Shown: positions 16,910 through 26,249, counted from the stretch's first letter. The stretch: 64,000 nt of DNA from Bacillota bacterium (GCA_023418475.1 JAEZZO010000016.1:62001-126000); one strand, 5' to 3'. Notes: generated by a model from the sequence alone, not told the origin. Made by a program: numbers and translations.

Positions 16910-17881
16910 TCATCTTATACAGAACCGGAAGCCTTCCTCCAGCCTATCATGCTCTATATTTCGCCCAATCAGGCATACACTGGACTGCTCTGGTTCTTTT
17001 TTCTCTGATTGCAGTTCATTCATCACTGTTTCGCCCGGAACATAATCAACTGAATAGCTCCCACCCTCCGGATCGCGGCATATTCCTTTTAGCCTGTGAA
17101 CCTCGCCGTAACGACCGTCTTGTATACTCTGGATAAACTGATTCATCTGAGCTTTTCCGATTGTCCCTTCTAATAGGAATTCATGTCTGTCAAAATCGTT
17201 TACATGATTTTTTCTAAATTTGATTGGATGATTCCCTATATCATCTATCATCAACTTACCCTGCATAGATTTCTCAGTCTGTTTAAAACCAATGATGGTT
17301 CTCAGATGCTCGCCCGAAATCGTATCCCATGGCTCGATAATCACAGTGCAATCAGGTTGTATTTGAAGGATGGCCTCTTTGACCTCAAGAAGCCACTCCT
17401 TCTCCAAATCCTGTGTCTTACTAAGAAATATTACTTTGCTAGAGCGGATCTGATCTTCAAAAAAGTCCTTTGAAATCATAGTTCTAGTATAATAATTTTT
17501 CGCATCCACGATCGTAATGATATGCTCTGTTACACATAATTTCGAAATAACCTCGGACTGCAATAGCTTCTTTAGCTCGGATAATCTGGCAATACCGGTC
17601 GGCTCGATCACAATCCGATCCGGCGCATATTCCTGCATAATCTCCTGTATTCCCTTCGATAAATCCATGGAACTGGAGCAGCAGATACAGCCTGCCTGAA
17701 TTGGTTTCACAATAAGGCCTTCCCGATTAAGGGTCTCCTGGTCAATATTAATTCTGCCAAATTCATTTTCTAGAATAACAACCTTCTCTTCAGGATACAC
17801 ATCCTGTACGAGTTTTTTTAGAAAGGTTGTTTTACCTGCGCCAAGAAATCCTGATATCAGATCGATTTTCGTCTTCCCCAT
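16910..17881 (-). CDS. CobW/P47K-family GTPase (metallochaperone type)
   Basis: 323 residues. Walker A GFLGAGKTT near the N-terminus, then the family's metal-binding CxCC motif (GCICCS), the RIVIEPTGIA segment and an SKTQ guanine-recognition motif. The C-terminal third is a degenerate CobW_C domain (GTIGKAQMNQF onward). COG0523 proteins deliver metals such as zinc or cobalt to client enzymes. The gene lies 122 bases downstream of mtaB. MtaB needs zinc and MtaC needs a corrinoid, so a role in maturing that pair is a reasonable inference but not shown. Confidence 0.85.
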   Translation of the reverse strand: MGKTKIDLISGFLGAGKTTFLKKLVQDVYPEEKVVILENEFGRINIDQETLNREGLIVKPIQAGCICCSSSMDLSKGIQEIMQEYAPDRIVIEPTGIARLSELKKLLQSEVISKLCVTEHIITIVDAKNYYTRTMISKDFFEDQIRSSKVIFLSKTQDLEKEWLLEVKEAILQIQPDCTVIIEPWDTISGEHLRTIIGFKQTEKSMQGKLMIDDIGNHPIKFRKNHVNDFDRHEFLLEGTIGKAQMNQFIQSIQDGRYGEVHRLKGICRDPEGGSYSVDYVPGETVMNELQSEKKEPEQSSVCLIGRNIEHDRLEEGFRFCIR

Positions 17882-18003
17882 AGAAGTACTCTCCTGTATA
17901 CAGCTTTAAAGATAATAATCAGCTCAACATAATCCAGATTTAGATATTCGGTAAAATAGGATTGTTTACAAGCAGATAATAGGCTCAACATGATCGTTAA
18001 CGC

Positions 18004-19380
18004 TTAGATTCCATACTCCGCCGGGTTATATTTTGAGGAATCAACTTCCTCCTTCATTTCTGCAATAAAGGCTTCCTCATCCTCTGTAATATCCTCCACC
18101 TGAGATTCCAAAATATCAAGCCAGTTAATCTCTCTTTCTTCCAGCGTAAGCTCCTTATTTTTTACAGCTTTTTGTAAAATTTCAATCGTAAGCTTCGCCG
18201 TATTTAAGGTTCTGATAAACGGATCCTGTGTTTTTACAATCTCCTTACTGATTTCAAAAGCGATATCAGGTTTCAATACATATGCCTGTGGATCCAGATA
18301 GCAATCGGATTCTACGAGGAGATCCCTCATTAAGCGGGCATGTCCGGATTTTGCTGCCGTATTCATTAAACGGCAGTCATAGATCAGCTGTTCCGTGGAT
18401 ACGACCGGAGCAAAGCCGCTTAATAACTTCACCTGTTGTACTGATTCATTGCTCCACAGGTCGGCAACCGCGGCTGAGATATTACCGATCGGGCTAAAAT
18501 GTGCACAGGCTGCGCTTTTTCCTTCCAGCGTTATCGGTGTACCAGTAATTGCTTTTAAGTATACATTTTCATAAGCACAATCCTTGCCGGGACCTACCGC
18601 ACCGCATTCTATGGCAACCAGTGCTCTTGGGGCAGTGATTGTTCTCATGATTGCTGCATACACCTTCGGAATAAAGCCCTGTTCCGCCAGCACCATTGAA
18701 GTATTGGCAAATCCACAGGCTGAGTCTCCGCCTGAGATAGCTTGATTGGCCTTTGCAATCTCCGTGATATTTGTCCAGAGCCATTTCATATCTCTGGAGG
18801 CCAGGCAGCCCAGCGCAAAGATAGAGGTTCGAAGATCCGCATTCACAATTGCTTCATCATTAATTTCCTTACCGCCGGTGGACTCAATCGCCAGGATATC
18901 CGCACCGTCCTTTGCAGAACCTTCAAAGGTCCGAACCATGGCTTCCCAGTACTTACCGCTTCTCATAATAGGAGGACGGCTCATCTCACGCAGATCATTC
19001 GGCGTCATTCGCATAACACTCTTAAGGCCGTATTTTACTTCAAATTCAAACATCTCCGTACGGAGTACTTTATGGATGGCGATCCCCCACTCCGGGTGCT
19101 CTGTCATGTCAGGAAGAGTCTCAAATTCAATTACCAGACCCGGTGCATGTAATTCATGAGCCTTCTTTAAAACTCCCTGAATGATTTCTTTATATATTTT
19201 AAGTATTTCCGGCATTGTATCTTTATTAATATTCATTGGAGGTAAGGTAAAATTAACCTCCGGATAGATTTCCCCGCCGCCGATTACTAATCCGTTTTTC
19301 GTGGTAACCGGATTAGGACAGGAACCATAGATAAAATCATCAATAGAAGTATATGCCAGTTTCGTAAATTGCCTGCTCAT
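18004..19380 (-). CDS. mtaB: Methanol:corrinoid methyltransferase MtaB
   Basis: 458 residues, the usual MtaB length. It shows the TIM-barrel methyltransferase segments and candidate zinc ligands: a glutamate in ILAIESTGG, a cysteine in GGDSACGFANTSM and a cysteine in ALVAIECGAVGPGKDCAYENV. MtaB activates methanol on zinc and transfers the methyl group to the cobalt of MtaC. The gene follows mtaC by 13 bases. MtaA, which would pass the methyl group on to tetrahydrofolate or another acceptor, is not in this window. Related MtaB-like proteins might use other methoxylated substrates, but the mtaC-mtaB pairing favours methanol. Confidence 0.88.
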   Translation of the reverse strand: MSRQFTKLAYTSIDDFIYGSCPNPVTTKNGLVIGGGEIYPEVNFTLPPMNINKDTMPEILKIYKEIIQGVLKKAHELHAPGLVIEFETLPDMTEHPEWGIAIHKVLRTEMFEFEVKYGLKSVMRMTPNDLREMSRPPIMRSGKYWEAMVRTFEGSAKDGADILAIESTGGKEINDEAIVNADLRTSIFALGCLASRDMKWLWTNITEIAKANQAISGGDSACGFANTSMVLAEQGFIPKVYAAIMRTITAPRALVAIECGAVGPGKDCAYENVYLKAITGTPITLEGKSAACAHFSPIGNISAAVADLWSNESVQQVKLLSGFAPVVSTEQLIYDCRLMNTAAKSGHARLMRDLLVESDCYLDPQAYVLKPDIAFEISKEIVKTQDPFIRTLNTAKLTIEILQKAVKNKELTLEEREINWLDILESQVEDITEDEEAFIAEMKEEVDSSKYNPAEYGI

Positions 19381-19393
19381 CTAATCCGTCCCC

Positions 19394-20038
19394 CTATTTA
19401 TTATACTTTGTGTCAAGAAATGCTTTTGCATATTCGGCTGCTTCACTGGCATTCGAAGTATACGCGTCAGCCCCGACCGTATTGGCAAATGCCTGGTTAA
19501 CCGGTGCTCCGCCGATCATAATATGATACTTATCTCTGACGCCAGCTTTCTCAAATTCCTTAATTACATCACCGATCGCGGGCATTGTGGTTGTAAGAAG
19601 TGCGGAAATACATACGATATCCGCTCCAACCTCTTCTGCTTTTTCAACAAATGACATATCCGGAACATCAATTCCAAGATCATAAACCGTAGCACCCATA
19701 CCCTTCATCATCATGGCTACCAGGTTCTTTCCGATATCATGCAAATCACCCTTAACCGTTCCGATGACGATCTTTCCAATCGGTTTCACACCGGTTGCCG
19801 TAAGCAGCGGCTCCAGAATAGCAAGACCTGCTGACATTGCTCGTGCTGCTACTAACATCTCCGGTACATAGATTTTATTTTGTTTGAAATTCTCACCAAC
19901 AATCCCCATTGCATCGATAAGACCTTCATTTAGAATTGTTTCAATATCCATATTTTTTTCAATCGCCTGATTAACAAGCTCCTTTACCTGCTTTGCTTTC
20001 CCTTTTTGCACAGCCAATGATAATTCTTCTAATTCCAT
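19394..20038 (-). CDS. mtaC: Corrinoid-binding protein MtaC
   Basis: 214 residues. An N-terminal helical B12-binding cap (about residues 1-85) is followed by a Rossmann-like corrinoid domain with the base-off signature GDLHDIGKNLV (DxHxxG), CISALLTTTMPA and IMIGGAPVNQAFA. It accepts the methyl group from MtaB on cobalt. GGAGG lies seven bases before ATG 20038. It is the first gene of the mtaC-mtaB-cobW unit. The 265-base AT-rich region upstream (20039-20303) shows no convincing sigma-A or sigma-54 promoter, consistent with activator control. Confidence 0.9.
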   Translation of the reverse strand: MELEELSLAVQKGKAKQVKELVNQAIEKNMDIETILNEGLIDAMGIVGENFKQNKIYVPEMLVAARAMSAGLAILEPLLTATGVKPIGKIVIGTVKGDLHDIGKNLVAMMMKGMGATVYDLGIDVPDMSFVEKAEEVGADIVCISALLTTTMPAIGDVIKEFEKAGVRDKYHIMIGGAPVNQAFANTVGADAYTSNASEAAEYAKAFLDTKYNK

Positions 20039-20303
20039 AAGATACCTCCCAAAATACTTGTGATTTATTTGATGTATTTAGTATATCTGTTTCCTGTTTC
20101 AAAGTATTTTAGTCTATTTATATTTTTTATAATATTTTTGTATCTTATGATGGGAATATTTAATATCAAAGACATTTCAAGCTGTAAAACATATTCTATC
20201 TAAATATTTTAATATGTTATTGTATTATTTTTATATGTATATAATTTTTTATCATATATTTTAATTATTCATTATAATTCAGTTTTATAATAATTAAAAA
20301 CTA

Positions 20304-20522
20304 CTACCGTAATGTTAATTGTACAATTCCACTCAAGGCACCTAGACATCCCATTCCAATACAAATCCATCCAGTAGTTTTTTTAATTTTGGAGGAGCAT
20401 TTTTTTGAAAATATTAGAACGACTATTCCAGTTATTATTAACAACGCTCCTACGACAATATTTAACTGTAGGTTAAACCCAGCAAAAATATCTTCAAGCA
20501 TTTTATCAACAAATTTTTCCAT
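20304..20522 (-). CDS. Small two-helix membrane protein in the ABC exporter unit
   Basis: 72 residues: an amphipathic N-terminus, then two hydrophobic segments (about 21-39 and 50-70) separated by a Lys/Cys-rich turn (KKCSSKIKKT). Its ATG overlaps the stop codon of the permease gene (TAATG), so it is translationally coupled. I do not recognise the family. It may be an accessory subunit of the exporter. Confidence 0.6.
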   Translation of the reverse strand: MEKFVDKMLEDIFAGFNLQLNIVVGALLIITGIVVLIFSKKCSSKIKKTTGWICIGMGCLGALSGIVQLTLR

Positions 20523-21241
20523 TACACAACCTCCATATTATTTACTTTTTTCATTAGTATTAATGTAATCGCAAGACCCGCTATTACCGTAATACCCATA
20601 AAGGTAATCGAAGCCATATCGCTTTTATTGATATCGTTTGTAGCATTAAACATAATATTGCAAAACAAAGATGATAATAGTACCGCAGACACAATCGTAG
20701 TGGGTACGGATTTTTTGATAAAGCCTATGCCCGTTGCAATAATGCCAAGCTCTGCAGCTGTTATTGCCATAATAATCGTTACCTTTAAGGCTCTTAACAT
20801 GGTTTGAGCAGATAGTATACCATCCACAAGCGGTACAATGGATTCCGATACACCGAATATCCCAAACGTCAATAAATTGCAGACAGTCATTGCTGTTATC
20901 GTAAACAGAAAGACTACCGTCAGTTTTGAAAACAATATTTTATCTCTATTTATCGGATAGGAAAAAAGTAAAATCGCCCGTTTTTCCCTGTATTCATCTA
21001 TAATAAACCTCGTATACATAATGGCTGAAAGCGTCGCGAAAACAGCCATATTAAGCATAGAAAACAACGAAATGATATTATTGTAACCCGCGAATATTTG
21101 CATGTCGGGGTCAGGGTCAATGCGGGGTGCATATGCAAACAGGTAAATGAAACCGAGCATTATAAGGCCGGTAACTCCACTTTCAATTATATATGTTTTT
21201 ACATTATTCCGTTTCAGTTCCAATTTCATTAGATTAAGCAA
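20522..21241 (-). CDS. ABC-2 type permease
   Basis: 239 residues with six hydrophobic helices and a short cytoplasmic N-terminus (MLNLMKLELKRNNVKTY). A conserved-looking loop DEYREKRAILLFSYPINRDKIL follows the second helix, as in ABC-2 permeases of bacteriocin or drug exporters. It overlaps the ATPase gene by eight bases. Probable partner of that ATPase; the substrate is unknown. Confidence 0.8.
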   Translation of the reverse strand: MLNLMKLELKRNNVKTYIIESGVTGLIMLGFIYLFAYAPRIDPDPDMQIFAGYNNIISLFSMLNMAVFATLSAIMYTRFIIDEYREKRAILLFSYPINRDKILFSKLTVVFLFTITAMTVCNLLTFGIFGVSESIVPLVDGILSAQTMLRALKVTIIMAITAAELGIIATGIGFIKKSVPTTIVSAVLLSSLFCNIMFNATNDINKSDMASITFMGITVIAGLAITLILMKKVNNMEVV

Positions 21242-21965
21242 GTTTCGTACCTCCGCTCATAATACTGAAAAAATAGTCCTCTAATCCATTGGGAAAATGC
21301 TCTTTTATGGCAGATATAGTGACTTCTTCTACAATAATTCCATCTACGATTACACCGATAATATCTGCGACATGTTCTATCTCACTAAGAATATGACTGG
21401 ATATAAAAATTGTCATGCCCTGCTCATTTTTCAGCTTGATAAATAATTCCCTCATTTCACGTATGCCCATCGGGTCAAGTCCGTTAATTGGTTCATCAAG
21501 TATCAGCAGTTCAGGCTTATGTATCAATGCTCTTGCTATCCCCAATCTTTGGCGCATACCCAATGAAAATTTAGATACCGGTTGATTATTTGTAGCTTTA
21601 AGACCAACCATTTCTAAGGTTGAGGAAATATCACCTGTAGCCTTCATATAGGACAAATGAATTTCCAGATTTTCACATGCTGATAAATGTTCATAAAAGA
21701 CTGGAATCTCTATTATACTACCTACATTTCTTAGTATCTCGTTTCTGTAAGACATCACATCCATATCCAAAACCTCAGCTTTTCCCGCCGTTGGAACAAG
21801 ATACCCCATAAGCAATTTAAAGATAGTTGTTTTTCCCGCCCCATTCGCACCTAACAAACCATAAATACAACCTTTCGGAACATTTATATTGCAGCCCTTA
21901 ATTATCTCGATTCCCGAAAAAGTTTTTATAAGATTTTCAGTCCTTACAGCCATTGCATTGCTCAT
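21234..21965 (-). CDS. ABC transporter ATP-binding protein
   Basis: 243 residues. Walker A GANGAGKTT, a Q-loop region, signature SLGMRQRLGIARAL, Walker B LLILDEPINGLDP and an H-loop SSH are all intact. It is of the bacitracin/lantibiotic-export type (BcrA-like). ATG 21965 is preceded by AGGGGG and overlaps the TetR gene by 29 bases. With the permease it forms a two-component exporter, placed under the TetR regulator. Confidence 0.9.
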   Translation of the reverse strand: MSNAMAVRTENLIKTFSGIEIIKGCNINVPKGCIYGLLGANGAGKTTIFKLLMGYLVPTAGKAEVLDMDVMSYRNEILRNVGSIIEIPVFYEHLSACENLEIHLSYMKATGDISSTLEMVGLKATNNQPVSKFSLGMRQRLGIARALIHKPELLILDEPINGLDPMGIREMRELFIKLKNEQGMTIFISSHILSEIEHVADIIGVIVDGIIVEEVTISAIKEHFPNGLEDYFFSIMSGGTKLA

Positions 21966-22623
21966 GTAGTATTTTCCCCCTATATATTTCTTTTACAAAT
22001 TCCAAATAATTTGTTATCAGCTCGTCGCTTATAATATCAACCCCCATTTTTATCATTATTTGCTGCAGGAATTTCAATCGTGAACCTAATCTTGATATAT
22101 CACACTTAAATATAACAGGATCACACCATATATTCATAAGCAAAAAGAATACCTCAGCGCACTCGTCGGGAAACTCTGTTGTAATGGTGCCATCCTCTTT
22201 TCCCTCACGCATTATTTGGGCAAAAAACGGTGCGCTCTTATTTACGCAATCTTGCATATTTGCCATAACAAAATGTGGGTTTTGAATTTGAGAAGATAAT
22301 GCACCATCTAAAGAATGTATCTGCCGGTCATTCATATTTCTTTCCAATATGCCTATTAACTTTTCTTTTGCTGTAAGGCCCTCCATTTCATCAATCCATT
22401 TGTTAAGTATCTGCACTGTATATTCAGATTGCTTTTTCATAACTGCATTTAATATATCTTCTTTCGAGTTAAAATGATGAAAAATTGCGCCTTTAGACAT
22501 GCCTAAAGTGTCTACAATATCCTGCATACTTGTTCTTTCGTACCCTTTCTCAGAAAATAGCTTCGCAGAAATGGAAATGATATTTTCTATTGTCTGCTTT
22601 GGATTGTTTTTTCTCGATAACAT
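21937..22623 (-). CDS. TetR-family transcriptional regulator
   Basis: 228 residues. The N-terminal 60 residues form the TetR helix-turn-helix (ISAKLFSEKGYERTSMQDIVDTLGMSKGAIFHHFNSKEDIL). The C-terminal ligand domain is not assignable. It is the first gene of the exporter unit, and a 17-bp palindrome lies 14 bases upstream of its start, so it most likely represses its own operon. AGGAGG precedes ATG 22623. Confidence 0.9.
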   Translation of the reverse strand: MLSRKNNPKQTIENIISISAKLFSEKGYERTSMQDIVDTLGMSKGAIFHHFNSKEDILNAVMKKQSEYTVQILNKWIDEMEGLTAKEKLIGILERNMNDRQIHSLDGALSSQIQNPHFVMANMQDCVNKSAPFFAQIMREGKEDGTITTEFPDECAEVFFLLMNIWCDPVIFKCDISRLGSRLKFLQQIMIKMGVDIISDELITNYLEFVKEIYRGKILHEQCNGCKD

Positions 22624-22636
22624 AATTCCTCCTTAA

Positions 22637-22653
22637 ATACCAACCGTTGGTAT
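22637..22653. promoter_or_regulatory. Probable TetR operator
   Basis: Perfect palindrome ATACCAAC-C-GTTGGTAT between the promoter and the ribosome site of the TetR gene, positioned at about the transcription start. Confidence 0.7.
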
Positions 22654-22658
22654 GTTTT

Positions 22659-22686
22659 ATGTTATCACATAATTTATTAATGTCAA
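22659..22686 (-). promoter_or_regulatory. Promoter of the TetR-ABC exporter unit
   Basis: Minus strand TTGACA (22686-22681), 16-base spacer, TAACAT (22664-22659). The operator palindrome begins six bases downstream. Confidence 0.55.
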
Positions 22687-22758
22687 GTGGAATTTACTAT
22701 CTGCTATAATAATTTCTTAGTAACTTATTTGTTTCAATAATTTCTTTTTGTTATAATA

Positions 22759-22789
22759 AAAGGGATATCAGTTATTCTGATATCCCTTT
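22759..22789. terminator. Terminator of the amino-acid importer operon
   Basis: Perfect 13-bp arms AAAGGGATATCAG/CTGATATCCCTTT with loop TTATT, followed on the minus strand by TTTTATTATAA. It lies about 105 bases past the binding-protein stop codon. Confidence 0.8.
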
Positions 22790-22894
22790 GCATACATTTC
22801 TTCTCTGATGACCCATCTAGCTCATTTTTGTAGTATTCAGTAGTTGCTTCCTTGTGCACCCTACCCATTTTCTCGATAAATCAACTAATATAAA

Positions 22895-23842
22895 TTACTC
22901 CACAACTCCGCCTTCCACAACCAGACTATCCGGTGAGGCAGCATCTCCGTAAACCGGAGCTAATGTTTCCGCATAATCCGCATGGAAGAACTTTTCTTTT
23001 CCCAGAGCCTTAATTTCATCATTTAACCAGTTCAATAAATTCGTATTTCCTTTTTGAACAGCAGGTGCAATTGTATCCAGATCTCCAAGAGTTTGGACGC
23101 CTACGCTAAAGCCTTTGTTCTCAAGCGCCCAGGCAAGTACCTCAGTATTATCCGTTGAAAAGGCATCCCCTCTGCCATCTAGCAGTGCACTGTATGCATC
23201 TGCATATTGATCAAATTTCAATAATTTTACATCTGGATAATTCGCTGTAAAATAGGTTTCTGCTGTTGTCCCTTTTGCAATAATCAAGGTTTTTCCGTTT
23301 AGCTGTGACGGATCGGTAATTAACGCTTTATCGGGTGATACAATGCCAAGAGCTACCTTCATGTAGGGAAGAGCAAAATCTACTTTTTGCGCACGCTCCT
23401 TCGTTACAGTGAAATTTGCCAGAATAATGTCAACCTTGGCAGATTCCAGATACTCCACTCTGCTGGCAGGATCAACAGGAACATATTCCACTTCAACACC
23501 TAAATCCTTTGCGATTCTGTTACCAAAATATACGTCATATCCCTGATATGCACCATTCTCATCAACATATCCAAATGGTTTCTTGTCACTGAAAACACCG
23601 ATTATGACTTTACCGCTCTGCTTGATCTGATCCAGTGTTCTGGCGGTTCCAGCGGCAGCTGGGGCACTTGTTGCAGCTGCCTGGGTTGCAGCTGATGTTG
23701 CTGTAGGTTCTGTTGTTTCTTTCGTAGCTTCTGTAGTTGGAGTCGTATTATTCGTTTCCTTACTGCTCTTGCATGCAGTTAACACCGAAGCAAATAAGGT
23801 TACGCTAAGTAGTAAAACAAGTAATTTTTTCATTTTTCTCAT
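22895..23842 (-). CDS. Amino-acid ABC transporter substrate-binding lipoprotein, probably cysteine/cystine (Cj0982-like)
   Basis: 315 residues. The signal peptide ends in a lipobox (LTAC, lipidated Cys near residue 24), then a Thr/Ala/Pro-rich linker to about residue 65, then a complete type-II periplasmic binding fold. The core sequence (FGYVDENGAYQGYDVYFGNRIAKDLGV, ILANFTVTKERAQKVDFALPYMKVALG, then TTAETYF, FSTDNT and APAVQKGN) resembles the cysteine-binding Cj0982/CjaA subfamily as I remember it. The cysteine-codon leader upstream of the operon supports this independently. GAGGA precedes ATG 23842. Last gene of the four-gene importer. Confidence 0.85.
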   Translation of the reverse strand: MRKMKKLLVLLLSVTLFASVLTACKSSKETNNTTPTTEATKETTEPTATSAATQAAATSAPAAAGTARTLDQIKQSGKVIIGVFSDKKPFGYVDENGAYQGYDVYFGNRIAKDLGVEVEYVPVDPASRVEYLESAKVDIILANFTVTKERAQKVDFALPYMKVALGIVSPDKALITDPSQLNGKTLIIAKGTTAETYFTANYPDVKLLKFDQYADAYSALLDGRGDAFSTDNTEVLAWALENKGFSVGVQTLGDLDTIAPAVQKGNTNLLNWLNDEIKALGKEKFFHADYAETLAPVYGDAASPDSLVVEGGVVE

Positions 23843-23920
23843 ATTATTATCCTCTTTTCCGGGCTATGCCCATTTCATTTATATATAACAGGTCAACGAA
23901 TAGTTTATTAACCTGTATAT

Positions 23921-24682
23921 TTATGCTTCATACACTGATTTGAAGTCAAAGATGTTTAAAAATTGTTTTGCGCGTGCCGTCGCAGGATTTGTAAAAAACG
24001 TATCCGGATCACTTTCCTCTACAATTTTACTTCCGTCCAGGAAAATAATCCGGTCAGCAATTGCTTTTGCAAACTGCATTTCATGCGTTACAATTACCAT
24101 CGTCTGACCTTCTCTTGCTAATCCCAACATAACATCTAAAACCTCGCGAACCATTTCCGGGTCCAGGGCTGCTGTTACTTCATCAAAGAGCATAACCTTT
24201 GGCTGCATACAAAGGGCTCTGACAATTGCAGCCCTCTGCTTCTGTCCCCCTGAAAGCTGCCTTGGATAGGCATTCTTTTTCTCGATAAGTCCTACACGTT
24301 TTAACAGCTGCAACGCTTCCCCGGTAACCTCACTTTTGTTTCTTTTCTGCGCCTTGCATGGTCCAAGAAGAATATTATCTAATACGGTTAAATGAGGAAA
24401 CAAGTCATAGCTTTGAAATACCATTCCGATTTCCTGTCTAACCAGATGCATTCGTTTTGTCTGATTACTGATTCTTTCACCATTTAGACAGATATCTCCT
24501 CCCTGAATGCTCTCCAGCCCGTTAATACATCGCAGCAAAGTACTTTTTCCGCAGCCGGATGGACCCAGCAGCACAACAACTTCACCTTTATAAATGTCCA
24601 GTGATATATCATCCAGAATCACCGAATCATCAAATTCCTTTTTCAGATGTTTCATCTCCAATATTTTTTCTGTAGATTTCAT
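23921..24682 (-). CDS. Amino-acid ABC transporter ATP-binding protein (GlnQ/TcyC type)
   Basis: 253 residues. Walker A GPSGCGKST, Q-loop QSYDLFPHLTV, signature LSGGQKQRAAIVRAL, Walker B VMLFDEVTAALDPE and H-loop VTHEM. All key residues are intact, and the sequence is of the polar amino-acid uptake class. Note that Walker B ends DEV rather than the usual DEP. It lies between the second permease and the binding-protein genes. Confidence 0.92.
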   Translation of the reverse strand: MKSTEKILEMKHLKKEFDDSVILDDISLDIYKGEVVVLLGPSGCGKSTLLRCINGLESIQGGDICLNGERISNQTKRMHLVRQEIGMVFQSYDLFPHLTVLDNILLGPCKAQKRNKSEVTGEALQLLKRVGLIEKKNAYPRQLSGGQKQRAAIVRALCMQPKVMLFDEVTAALDPEMVREVLDVMLGLAREGQTMVIVTHEMQFAKAIADRIIFLDGSKIVEESDPDTFFTNPATARAKQFLNIFDFKSVYEA

Positions 24683-24722
24683 GTGCAGCTCACACCTTTC
24701 CTAATATTCTCTGCATATCCTT

Positions 24723-25400
24723 TTAATTCGCCCATCTTTTTTCCAGTTTCCCCGATAATAGCGAGATTGGATAACATACCATAAAATAAAGCAGGAATAT
24801 CACCCCATAAATCCAAAGTGCTGCTGTCGGCGTTGTCAGTCTTGAGGCCTCAATGATCTGCTGCCCAACCTTTAACACCTCCACCACACCGATTAATACA
24901 ATTAAGGATGTTGTTTTTATCATTCTGGTTACCAGATTGATCGCTAGCGGTAGGAGTCTTCGGATTGTCTGCGGGATAATGATATATCGATAAATCTGTA
25001 CTCCTGTAAGCCCAATTGCTTTACCGCTTTCATACTGCTGCTTCGGTATTGATAACAAAGCACCTCTTACCAGATCACCCATTTCTGCCGTTCCCCACAT
25101 GACAAATACGATGATTGCCGCTGTTTTACCTGAAAGGTTGATATGAAATGTTTTCGTTAATCCAAAATAGACCAGAAACAGAAGCACCAGCTGTGGCATA
25201 ATTCTGATGAATTCCAGGTAGATCCATGTAATTACTTTCGTTACAGGATTTTTGAGTGCCATAATCATTCCAAGAAGAATTCCAAGTACGATGGAAATGA
25301 TTACTGCAATGAATGAAATACTGACAGTTACCCATAATCCCTCCAGCAATCTTATAAAATTTCTTCCCTGAAACAGAACATTAATTCCCAAATCCTGCAT
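24723..25400 (-). CDS. Amino-acid ABC transporter permease (second subunit)
   Basis: 225 residues with five or six helices, and the EAA loop of polar amino-acid permeases (SIPKQQYESGKAIGLTGVQIYRYIIIPQTIR). It overlaps the upstream permease gene by 20 bases, with its ribosome site inside that gene. Forms a heterodimer with the other permease. Confidence 0.9.
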   Translation of the reverse strand: MQDLGINVLFQGRNFIRLLEGLWVTVSISFIAVIISIVLGILLGMIMALKNPVTKVITWIYLEFIRIMPQLVLLFLVYFGLTKTFHINLSGKTAAIIVFVMWGTAEMGDLVRGALLSIPKQQYESGKAIGLTGVQIYRYIIIPQTIRRLLPLAINLVTRMIKTTSLIVLIGVVEVLKVGQQIIEASRLTTPTAALWIYGVIFLLYFMVCYPISLLSGKLEKRWAN

Positions 25401-26040
25401 ATTTAAGCTTCCTTTCTATCACTGCAAAAACAATTGATATCGGCAGTAAAATGATAAAATAGGCACCTACCAGTAAAAGCAGCGCCTCATCCGTTTTATA
25501 ATACAATCCGATTAAATCCTTTGCGACATACATCAGATCTGCTAAAGCAACTGCACTGAAAACGGAGGTTTCCTTTAGTAAAAAGATTACATTTGCACTG
25601 AAGGCCGGTACGGATATTGTGATTGCCTGTGGCAGTACAACGTAGCGAAAGACCTGTAAATTTGTAAGCCCCAGGCTTAATCCTGATTCTGTCTGAGAAA
25701 CAGCAACGGCTTCCAAACCGCTCCGGAATGCTTCTGCCATATAGCTTCCACCCAAGAAAATCAATCCAATTACCGCACAGGCTTTCGAACTTAAAATAAT
25801 ACCAAGCTTCGGTAGCCCAAAATACAGGAAGAATAGCTGAATTAAAAGCGGTGTATTTCTTGATAATTCTATATAGCAGCCAATGACACTTGCTAGTACA
25901 GGAACTTTTCGATACCGGACCAGACTGCATATTAGCCCAACAGCAATTGATCCTAAAATTCCGGTTATTCCAATTCTAAGTGTAAGTTTTGCTGCCTCCA
26001 CATACAGAGGTAAGTTTTGCTTCATAAATAATAAATCCAT
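25381..26040 (-). CDS. Amino-acid ABC transporter permease (first subunit)
   Basis: 219 residues from ATG 26040, which has GAGGA eight to nine bases upstream; a longer open frame to 26184 has no site. His/Glu/Gln/Cys-type permease with about five helices and an EAA loop (AVSQTESGLSLGLTNLQVFRYVVLPQAI). First structural gene of the importer. The 340 bases upstream to the leader peptide carry the attenuator. Confidence 0.9.
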   Translation of the reverse strand: MDLLFMKQNLPLYVEAAKLTLRIGITGILGSIAVGLICSLVRYRKVPVLASVIGCYIELSRNTPLLIQLFFLYFGLPKLGIILSSKACAVIGLIFLGGSYMAEAFRSGLEAVAVSQTESGLSLGLTNLQVFRYVVLPQAITISVPAFSANVIFLLKETSVFSAVALADLMYVAKDLIGLYYKTDEALLLLVGAYFIILLPISIVFAVIERKLKYAGFGN

Positions 26041-26222
26041 TTTTCTTCCTCTTTCATACGGCTCTTTCTTTATAAAAAGGTCCGCTAATTTAATGTGCAA
26101 GAACAAATGTATGCTTAAACCTCTGACGTTATAGTAGTTTTTAGCAAGCGCAGCTTTTGTTCCAGGTATAAAGCTGTGTACCAATGGAGCTTTAATTCAT
26201 AGTACGAACTTTCCTATGCATT

Positions 26223-26249
26223 AAAAAAAGCAGATGCCCATGCACCTGC
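26223..26249 (-). terminator. Leader terminator (attenuator) of the cysteine importer operon
   Basis: Minus strand GCAGGTGC, loop ATGG, GCATCTGC (8-bp stem with one G-U pair), followed by seven T residues (26229-26223). It lies 26 bases after the leader-peptide stop codon and about 180 bases before the first permease gene. Two upstream segments can compete with it: GTAGGTGC inside the Cys codons can pair with the right arm, and CCATGC near the end of the leader ORF can pair with GCATGG. Confidence 0.75.

Noticed and set aside
20039..20303. Possible sigma-54 or riboswitch element upstream of mtaC
   Set aside because: No TGGCAC-N5-TTGC pattern and no cobalamin-box structure; only AT-rich sequence.
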